Shown one piece after another: positions 5,511-11,459 of a stretch of 11,459 nt of DNA. The notes beneath the pieces were generated by a model, which ran no database searches, was not told where the DNA came from, and worked only from the letters and a program-made list of their open reading frames with translations. Made by a program: the position numbers and the translations under genes. Every line of letters starts with the position of its first letter. Position 1 is the first letter of the stretch. The stretch is from an uncultured Phascolarctobacterium sp. (GTDB lineage: Bacteria; Bacillota; Negativicutes; Acidaminococcales; Acidaminococcaceae). The stretch is taken from positions 1 through 11,459 of the forward strand of contig USHB01000025.1 in the NCBI GenBank assembly GCA_900554395.1, in the 5' to 3' direction.

Positions 5511-7417
5511 GTCCGCTTAAACATTTTATAAAGCTCTGCCGAGCTTATTTCTATCATACACGGGCGTCCGTGCGGACAGGTAAATGGATGCTCCGTATTG
5601 CAAAGTTCTATAATAAGCTGGCGCATCTGACGCATATTCAAAACTTCGCCCGCTTTAATTGCCGCCTTGCATGCCATCATATGCAGCATATTCTGGCGCA
5701 GGTCGCTGGGGCTGATATTTTTCATCTCGCTCAGCATTTTGGTAATTTCGCGGATAAAATCTTCTGCCCCGTCGGCTTTAATATCCGTCGGCAGGCTTGA
5801 TACGCGCAGAACGTCTTCGCCGGCGGGTTCGATATCAACGCCAAGGCGCAGAAAATCCTCACGGTGCTGCTCAATAAGTTCTACATCATGCGCGCTGACA
5901 TCAAGATACAGCGGCATCAGCATCGTCTGTGCCGGTATGTTATTGTGCGCATTTACAAATTTGTCATACAAAATACGTTCGTGTGCTGCGTGCTGGTCAA
6001 TTAAATACAGTGTATCTTCGCTTTGGGCGATGATAAAAGTTTTATCAACCTGCCCGATAGGCCAGATACTTGTAGTTTCGTTATCCGTATCAGTAAAGCC
6101 AATGATGTTGGAAACAACGTCATCCTGTTTTTTAAACTCTTCACGAACCTCGTTAATAGTATAAACAGGTTCGGTTTTAGGCGGAGTATAGGTATATTCC
6201 GGCTCTTTCCACACACTTGGCTGCACCGGTTTGTCATATACAGGCTTTGGCGTTTCTGTTTTAAAAACATTCTCATAAAGCGGACGCTGTTCCGGCACCG
6301 GCTTAGGCTGCGGAACAGATTTTATAGGTTCATCATCTGTAATAATGCCCTGTCCGACCGGCTTAAACACAGCCAGTTCACTATCAGGCAAAAGGTTAAG
6401 CGCCTGCTGCGGTTTTGCGCTCATCGGGCGTGTTAATGCATCAGTCAGTGCTTTATACATTGCCTTGTAAACAACGCTGTCATCACTGAACTTTATTTCG
6501 CTTTTCTGCGGATGCACGTTTACGTCAATGCTGTGCGTATCAACTTCTACCATCAGCACGGCAAAGGGAAAACCGCTTTTGGGTATCTGCGACTGGTATG
6601 CGTGGTCAATCGCTTTGCTCATCATACGGTTATTAATAATACGGCCGTTTACCATAAAAGTCTGCCATTGGCGCGTGCCTTTCAGCAAAGTAGGCTTGCC
6701 GATATAACCGCTGATTTTTATATCCGTACCGTCAAAATCTACTTTTAACAGTTCATCGCTTACTTTTTTGCCGTATAAAGCGGTAATTGCATCAAATAAA
6801 CTGCCGTTGCCGGGCGTGCTTAAAACTTCTTTATCATTGCTTACCAGTTTAAAGCGCACTTCCGGACGTGAAAGGGCAAGGCGCGTTAAAAGCTCGTTAA
6901 TATAACGCCCTTCCGTTGCATTGGTGCGCAAAAACTTGCGGCGCGCCGGTACATTAAAAAACAGGTTTTCTACAATTACGGTTGTGCCTGCCTGTCCGCC
7001 GCTTTGCTGGCATTCCATGTCTTCGCCGCCGTCAATGCGGATGCTGGTTGCAAATTCTTCATCTGCCGGGCGCGTTAAAAGCTGAAAATTGCTGACTGAT
7101 GCAATACTCGGCAGAGCCTCGCCGCGGAAACCGAGCGTATGCAGGCTCATCAAATCTTCCGCCGCGCGGATTTTGCTGGTTGCATGGCGCAGCACGGCAA
7201 GACGGGCATTGGCTTCCGTCATGCCGCTGCCGTTATCAGCAACGCGGATATACTGCGTTCCGCCTTCAAAAATTGTAACTTCTATTTTATCTGCGCCGGC
7301 ATCAAGTGCGTTTTCTACCAGTTCCTTTACTACGGAAGCAGGTTTTTCCACCACTTCGCCGGCCGCAATCTGATTGGCTGTATTCTGGTCTAAAAGTTTT
7401 ACTTCGGCTGCTGTCAT
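5507..7417 (-). CDS. mutL: DNA mismatch repair protein MutL (endonuclease type)
   Basis: MutL couples MutS mismatch recognition to strand incision. The N-terminal GHKL ATPase domain shows KELVENALDAGA (31-42) with Glu32 and Asn36, VADNGSGM (59-66), RHATSKI (77-83) and LGFRGEALPS (95-104). A Pro-rich linker spans about 350-425. The C-terminal domain carries the metal-binding endonuclease elements DQHAAHERILYD (474-485), ACKAAIKA (582-589) and CPHGRP (614-619), so it probably nicks DNA itself as in bacteria without MutH. QTMLMP (497-502) matches the kind of clamp-binding site known from Bacillus MutL. One oddity is Asp485 where the DQHA(X)2E(X)4E motif ends in Glu. The 636-residue length is usual. 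AGGAGG (7429-7424) lies 6 nt before the ATG, and this ribosome site also encodes the last residues of MutS; the two genes overlap by 4 nt. Confidence 0.98.
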   Translation of the reverse strand: MTAAEVKLLDQNTANQIAAGEVVEKPASVVKELVENALDAGADKIEVTIFEGGTQYIRVADNGSGMTEANARLAVLRHATSKIRAAEDLMSLHTLGFRGEALPSIASVSNFQLLTRPADEEFATSIRIDGGEDMECQQSGGQAGTTVIVENLFFNVPARRKFLRTNATEGRYINELLTRLALSRPEVRFKLVSNDKEVLSTPGNGSLFDAITALYGKKVSDELLKVDFDGTDIKISGYIGKPTLLKGTRQWQTFMVNGRIINNRMMSKAIDHAYQSQIPKSGFPFAVLMVEVDTHSIDVNVHPQKSEIKFSDDSVVYKAMYKALTDALTRPMSAKPQQALNLLPDSELAVFKPVGQGIITDDEPIKSVPQPKPVPEQRPLYENVFKTETPKPVYDKPVQPSVWKEPEYTYTPPKTEPVYTINEVREEFKKQDDVVSNIIGFTDTDNETTSIWPIGQVDKTFIIAQSEDTLYLIDQHAAHERILYDKFVNAHNNIPAQTMLMPLYLDVSAHDVELIEQHREDFLRLGVDIEPAGEDVLRVSSLPTDIKADGAEDFIREITKMLSEMKNISPSDLRQNMLHMMACKAAIKAGEVLNMRQMRQLIIELCNTEHPFTCPHGRPCMIEISSAELYKMFKRT

Positions 7418-9993
7418 AAAGCACCTCCTTCGCGTTTAGCCTCCTCCTGCAATTTATATAAAGTATTCATCGCCTCAATAGGCGTCATGCTCATAACATC
7501 CATATTAGCCAGCCGCTGCTGCAAGGCGCTGCCAAACAGCGAACCCATCATGCCGCCGTCATTCTGTGCCTGCTGCACCGGCTGATGTTCATTGCTGTCA
7601 TATTCCTGCAAAAAGTCGTTGGCGCGTTCCAAAACACGTTTGGGCAGGCCTGCCAGCCTTGCAACATGTACGCCGTAGCTTTTATCGCTGCCGCCGCGCA
7701 CAATACGGCGCAAAAATACAATATCATTGCCGCGTTCCTTAACGGCAACGCTGTAATTTTTAACGCCTTCCATAGTGTTTTCCAGTTCAATAAGCTGGTG
7801 ATAATGCGTTGCAAATAAGGTTTTAGCCTTAATTTTTTCGTGAATGTATTCCATAACGGCGCGTGCAATGCTCATGCCGTCAAAAGTACTGGTTCCGCGG
7901 CCAACTTCATCCAAAATAATCAGGCTGTTTTTAGTAGCGTATTTTAAAATCTGCGCCACTTCGTTCATTTCCACCATAAAAGTGCTCTGACCTGTGGCAA
8001 GGTCGTCACTGGCGCCTACACGGGTAAAAATTTTATCAACCGGGCAAATATTGGCCTGCCTTGCAGGAATAAAGCTGCCCATCTGCGTCATCAGCGTCAA
8101 GAGCGCAACCTGGCGCATATAAGTGGATTTGCCTGCCATATTCGGGCCGGTAATGATAATCATGCGTTCATCGGTACTGTTTAAATTAGTATCGTTCGGC
8201 ACAAAAATATCGCGTTCCAGCAAACGTTCCACTACCGGATGCCGCCCGTCCGCAATATGTATTTCACTGCGATTGTTAAGCTGCGGGCGCACATAATTAT
8301 ATTTAAATGCCGCTTCTGCCAGCGATGCCAGTGCATCAATATTGGCAAGCGCGCGTGCAGTTTCCTGTATTTCAGGTATTTTGGCGCGTATCTGCTCACG
8401 CAGATTATTAAAAATGTAATATTCAAGCTGCTCAATTTTTTCTTTGGCGCTTAAAATTTTATTTTCAAAATCTTTCAGTTCCGGCACAATATAACGCTCG
8501 GCATTAACAAGAGTCTGCTTGCGCACAAAATAATCCGGCACAGAAGCCGACTGTCCCTTGCTGACTTCGATATAATAGCCGAAAACCTTATTGTAGCCTA
8601 CTTTTAAAGTTTTGATGCCGGTTTCTTCTTTGATTTTCTGCTCAAAGTTCTGCATCCATGTTTTATTATCTTTGGCAATGCTGTGCAGTTCATCAAGTTC
8701 CAAATCATAACCAGTGCGTATCATACCGCCTTCGCGTACGGAAAACGGCGGTTCATCAACAATGGCTGACGCAAGGGTATCATAAATTTCCTGATGCAGA
8801 TGTAGGCCATGCGCCCAATAAGCAAGCATCCTGCTTTGGGCTGTATTTAAAAGCTCTTTAATGCCCGGTAAAACCGCAAGCGAACTGCGCAGCGCTACCA
8901 AATCGCGGGCATTGGCGCTGCCAACTTCTATACGGGAGATAATGCGTTCAAGGTCAAAAACCTTTTTCATTTCTTCCGTAAGCCCGGTACGGAGCTGCAA
9001 GTTGTTCAAAAGTTCTGCCACGGCTTCCTGGCGCGCGTTAATCTGCCCTAAATCAAGCAGCGGACATTCAATCCAGCTGCGCAGTTTACGCGCGCCCATG
9101 CTGGTAACGGTAAAATCAAGCACATCCAGAAGCGTTCCGCGTTTAGTGCCGTCACGCATATTTTTTACCAGTTCAAGATTGCGTATTGCCGTTGCATCAA
9201 GGTTCATAAATTTTTCAGTAGCAATGCGCGTTAAATGGTTAATATGCGTTAAATCGGCCTTAACTGTGCTGTGCAGGTAGCGCAGCATATGTTCCGCCGC
9301 ACTATGAACCAAAGCATCCTGCCCATATTCGCTGCCTGCAAAATGCGTTTCAAAATAACCGGCATTTTCGTTTTCTTCCTGATAAAAAGACACAGCACAA
9401 TCCGGCAATTTGGCTTTAATCCATGTTTCCAGCTTATCCCATTCCGCAATGCCGCTGTAAACTACAATTTCCGCCGGCTGAATGCGGAACAGCTGCTCCT
9501 GCACGGCAGTAAGCATTTCTGCGCCTTCACCGGTAAACCACTGGCATTCGCCGGTAGAAATATCTGCCGCCACAAGGCATAAACGCCCGCCGTCCTGCTG
9601 CAAAAATACCAAAAAGCGGTTATGTTTATCATCCAAAAGCTGCTCGTTTAAAGCCGTGCCCGGCGTGATAATTTTTATAACCTTGCGTTCAACAATGCCT
9701 TTGGCAAGTTTCGGGTCTTCAACCTGCTCGCAAATGGCAATGCGGTAGCCTTTTTTTATCAGCTTGGCAATATAGCCGTCAACGCTGTGATAAGGCACGC
9801 CGCACATGGGTATGCGCTCTTCCAGTCCGGCAGCGCGTCCGGTTAAGGTAATATTCAGTTCGCGCGATGCTGTTAACGCATCGTCAAAAAACATTTCATA
9901 AAAATCGCCTAAGCGGAAAAACAGCAGCTCATCCTGATGCTGGCGTTTAACCTCCAGATACTGCTGCACCATAGGCGTATAATTTGCAGCCAT
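7414..9993 (-). CDS. mutS: DNA mismatch repair protein MutS
   Basis: MutS binds mismatches and small loops as a dimer, then acts as an ATP-driven sliding clamp that recruits MutL. The chosen start gives 859 residues, beginning MAANYTPMVQQYLEVK. Phe31-Tyr32-Glu33 in GDFYEMFF is the mismatch-wedging motif. The ABC-type ATPase shows Walker A GPNMAGKST (616-624), STFMVEMNE, Walker B ILDEVGRGTSTFDG with Asp695-Glu696, and the ATHYHQL motif. The C-terminal tail ends with the TPIEAMNTLYKLQEEA segment typical of the dimer-forming helices. The start at 9993 is preferred over an ATG at 10023 because GGCGGAG sits 5 nt before it, the family begins there, and it leaves just 2 nt after the miaB stop instead of a 28-nt overlap. 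Confidence 0.98.
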   Translation of the reverse strand: MAANYTPMVQQYLEVKRQHQDELLFFRLGDFYEMFFDDALTASRELNITLTGRAAGLEERIPMCGVPYHSVDGYIAKLIKKGYRIAICEQVEDPKLAKGIVERKVIKIITPGTALNEQLLDDKHNRFLVFLQQDGGRLCLVAADISTGECQWFTGEGAEMLTAVQEQLFRIQPAEIVVYSGIAEWDKLETWIKAKLPDCAVSFYQEENENAGYFETHFAGSEYGQDALVHSAAEHMLRYLHSTVKADLTHINHLTRIATEKFMNLDATAIRNLELVKNMRDGTKRGTLLDVLDFTVTSMGARKLRSWIECPLLDLGQINARQEAVAELLNNLQLRTGLTEEMKKVFDLERIISRIEVGSANARDLVALRSSLAVLPGIKELLNTAQSRMLAYWAHGLHLHQEIYDTLASAIVDEPPFSVREGGMIRTGYDLELDELHSIAKDNKTWMQNFEQKIKEETGIKTLKVGYNKVFGYYIEVSKGQSASVPDYFVRKQTLVNAERYIVPELKDFENKILSAKEKIEQLEYYIFNNLREQIRAKIPEIQETARALANIDALASLAEAAFKYNYVRPQLNNRSEIHIADGRHPVVERLLERDIFVPNDTNLNSTDERMIIITGPNMAGKSTYMRQVALLTLMTQMGSFIPARQANICPVDKIFTRVGASDDLATGQSTFMVEMNEVAQILKYATKNSLIILDEVGRGTSTFDGMSIARAVMEYIHEKIKAKTLFATHYHQLIELENTMEGVKNYSVAVKERGNDIVFLRRIVRGGSDKSYGVHVARLAGLPKRVLERANDFLQEYDSNEHQPVQQAQNDGGMMGSLFGSALQQRLANMDVMSMTPIEAMNTLYKLQEEAKREGGAL

Positions 9994-9995
9994 TT

Positions 9996-11348
9996 TTACT
10001 CCGCCTGTCCTTTCACAAGCCATGTCTGGGCAGTTTCAATTTTTACGTTAACTTTCTGCCCTGCGGTAAATTCACGCCCTTCAACGGGCCACAAAACAAG
10101 TTTATTGGTACGCGTTCTGCCGCACCATACGCCGGGATTATTCTGGCTGGGGCCTTCGGCAAGAACTTCGTAAGTTTTGCCCACCATTTCCCGGTTGCGC
10201 GCAAGGCTGTTTATATTTTGAGCCTCCATTAAACGGTTAAGGCGCGCTTTTTTTACATCCATCGGAATCTGTCCTTCCATTTTGGCAGCAGGCGTTCCGC
10301 TGCGTTTGCTGTAAATAAATGTGTAAGCAGCGTCAAAGCCAACTTCTTTTACCAATGAAAGGGTATCTTCAAAATCTTCCTCAGTTTCGCCGGGGAAGCC
10401 TACAATAATATCCGTTGTAATGGCAGCCTCCGGTACATAGAGGCGAATCATCGCCACCAAATCAAGATACTGCTCGCGTGTATAGCCGCGGTTCATTAAT
10501 TTTAAAATGCGGCTGCTACCCGCCTGAAACGGAATGTGAAAGTTTTCGCAAACATGCTCACATTCTGCAACTGCCTGTATAACATCTTCACCCATATCGC
10601 GCGGGTGGCTGGTCATATAGCGGATTCGTTCAACACCGGGCACTTCATTTACACGGCGCAGAAGTTTGGCAAACATGCCTTTTTCGCCAAAATCCTTGCC
10701 ATAGGAATTTACGTTCTGCCCAAGCAGCGTAAATTCTTTATAACCATTGGCAACGGCCTGCTTTACTTCTTCTACTATATTTTCTATGCTGCGGCTGCGC
10801 TCACGTCCGCGTACATACGGCACAATGCAGTAAGTGCAGAAGTTATTGCAGCCGTACATAATAGGTATCCACGCAGAAAATCCGCTCTGGCGCACGCGGT
10901 TGCCTTCAAACTCACTGTCTGCAATCGCCATGCCGTCATAAACTCGTCCGCCCTTATCGGCGATAAAATCCGACAAGATTTCTTTAAAGCCGTTTACATG
11001 TGCCGTACCAATTAAAAGGTCTATCTGCGGATGTTTTTTTATCAGTTTTTCACCATCTTTTTGCGCCATGCAGCCCGCTACGCAAATAACCTGCCCCGGA
11101 TGCCGTTCTTTAACACGTTTTAATTCGCCAATTTTGCCTAAAATGCGTTTTTCGGCACTCTCGCGTACACAGCAGGTATTTACAACAATAACATCTGCAT
11201 TATGAAAATCATCGGCTTTAGCATAGCCTAAATCTTCAAGCTGGCCTGCGTAGTGCTCAGCATCACTTTCGTTCATCTGGCAGCCGTAGTTAAGCACAAA
11301 ATATGTTTTGCCTTTTCCCAGCTCGTTTAACTCTTTATCTAAAATCAT
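9996..11348 (-). CDS. miaB: tRNA-2-methylthio-N6-dimethylallyladenosine synthase MiaB
   Basis: This radical-SAM methylthiotransferase adds a methylthio group to C2 of i6A37 in tRNA, acting after MiaA. The 450 residues show the three family domains. The N-terminal UPF0004 domain has cluster cysteines Cys23 (YGCQMNES), Cys59 (VVNTCCVRES) and Cys93 (VAGCMAQ). The radical-SAM core has the CxxxCxxC motif at Cys167, Cys171 and Cys174 (YGCNNFCTYCIVPYVRGRE), then LLGQNVNSYGKD (208-219) and HIPFQAGSSRILKLMNRGYT (271-290). A C-terminal TRAM-like domain covers about 385-447. LGQNVNSYG favours MiaB over RimO or MtaB. The start chosen is the ATG at 11348, 5 nt after GGAGG (11358-11354). A longer frame beginning with TTG at 11360 would use the ribosome site itself as start. 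It is the first gene of the operon, with its own promoter. Confidence 0.96.
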   Translation of the reverse strand: MILDKELNELGKGKTYFVLNYGCQMNESDAEHYAGQLEDLGYAKADDFHNADVIVVNTCCVRESAEKRILGKIGELKRVKERHPGQVICVAGCMAQKDGEKLIKKHPQIDLLIGTAHVNGFKEILSDFIADKGGRVYDGMAIADSEFEGNRVRQSGFSAWIPIMYGCNNFCTYCIVPYVRGRERSRSIENIVEEVKQAVANGYKEFTLLGQNVNSYGKDFGEKGMFAKLLRRVNEVPGVERIRYMTSHPRDMGEDVIQAVAECEHVCENFHIPFQAGSSRILKLMNRGYTREQYLDLVAMIRLYVPEAAITTDIIVGFPGETEEDFEDTLSLVKEVGFDAAYTFIYSKRSGTPAAKMEGQIPMDVKKARLNRLMEAQNINSLARNREMVGKTYEVLAEGPSQNNPGVWCGRTRTNKLVLWPVEGREFTAGQKVNVKIETAQTWLVKGQAE

Positions 11349-11353
11349 ACAAA

Positions 11354-11358
11354 CCTCC
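11354..11358 (-). promoter_or_regulatory. Shine-Dalgarno site fixing the miaB start
   Basis: GGAGG lies 5 nt before the ATG at 11348-11346 and overlaps the upstream in-frame TTG at 11360-11358, ruling that TTG out as the likely start and making MiaB 450 residues long. Confidence 0.85.
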
Positions 11359-11376
11359 AAAAATCTCTAATAATAA

Positions 11377-11406
11377 ATTATACCATAAAAGGAGCAGTAT
11401 CATCAA
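11377..11406 (-). promoter_or_regulatory. Promoter of the miaB-mutS-mutL-rsmJ-like-miaA operon
   Basis: On the minus strand TTGATG (11406-11401) and a perfect TATAAT (11382-11377) are 18 nt apart, and TGG precedes the -10, giving an extended -10 element. Transcription would begin near 11370, leaving a leader of about 22 nt before the miaB ATG. There is no room for a riboswitch or attenuator, so the operon looks constitutive at this promoter. Confidence 0.8.
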
Positions 11407-11459
11407 TTTTTAAAGTAAGCTGTTGCTAATTAAAAAATTTCTGGCTAGCATCACGCCGC
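11407..11459. other. Right-edge sequence, possibly the tail of an upstream gene
   Basis: One minus-strand frame is open from 11458 to a TAG at 11428-11426 and would end in RRDASQKFFN. Another is open to a TAA further in. The visible part is too short to identify a gene, and I see no strong terminator between it and the miaB promoter. A weak TGCTA/TAGCA inverted repeat flanks a T run. Confidence 0.2.

Noticed and set aside
5667..6164. 165-codon plus-strand frame opposite mutL, and similar ones at 5375-5800 and 6023-6436
   Set aside because: All are antisense to conserved MutL domains, and their products are low-complexity Ser/Cys/Arg-rich shadows.
9994..10023. ATG at 10023 as the mutS start
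   Set aside because: The ATG at 9993 has GGCGGAG 5 nt upstream and fits the usual MutS N-terminus; the longer form adds ten unconserved residues over the miaB end.
10536..11015. 159-codon open frame on the plus strand opposite miaB
   Set aside because: It lies wholly antisense to a clear MiaB radical-SAM gene, its product has no recognisable domain, and its frame is explained by the codon use of miaB.
11349..11360. TTG at 11360 as the miaB start
   Set aside because: This TTG is part of the GGAGG ribosome site of the ATG at 11348, which is the better start.
1..11459. CRISPR array, tRNA, rRNA, integrase, transposase or defence genes
   Set aside because: No regularly spaced repeats, cloverleaf-like sequence, or proteins of these kinds were seen on either strand.

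Overview
All the well-supported genes in this window lie on the minus strand. They form two co-directional blocks separated by a gene-free stretch at about 3361-3798. The right block (about 11406 down to 3799) is a compact housekeeping operon: miaB, mutS, mutL, an RsmJ-like methyltransferase gene, miaA. The genes overlap by 4 nt or lie 2-5 nt apart, and a good extended -10 promoter precedes miaB. MiaA and MiaB act in sequence on tRNA A37 (i6A, then ms2i6A). MutS and MutL are the core of methyl-independent mismatch repair. A hairpin just after miaA and a stronger two-way terminator further on close the block.

The left block (3360 to the left edge) is the start of a surface-polysaccharide operon. 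Its first gene encodes a membrane sugar-phosphate transferase that would put the first sugar on undecaprenyl phosphate. A family 2 glycosyltransferase and a CDP-glycerol glycerophosphotransferase-like protein follow. A Shine-Dalgarno sequence at positions 9-15 points to another gene starting immediately beyond the window. In lines I counted by hand, G+C falls from about 43% in the first gene to about 18-23% in the third, against 45-52% in mutS. That fits a variable, horizontally exchanged polysaccharide locus beside a stable housekeeping operon.

The organism is most likely a Firmicute in the broad sense. MutL carries the endonuclease-type C-terminal domain, and the miaB-mutS-mutL-miaA order with an RsmJ-like gene inserted is reminiscent of Negativicutes such as Phascolarctobacterium or Acidaminococcus. 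That placement is inference from gene order, composition and protein character, without any search.

The most interesting part is the gap at 3361-3798. It holds a G+C-richer, foldable island, a perfect TATAAT on the plus strand, a two-way terminator, and a run of seven G (minus strand) inside the best candidate promoter for the polysaccharide operon. Two readings are possible: a small plus-strand RNA of about 210 nt, or a dispersed-repeat or gene remnant next to a possibly length-variable promoter. I saw no tRNA, rRNA, CRISPR array, transposase or prophage gene, and no clearly new multi-gene system.
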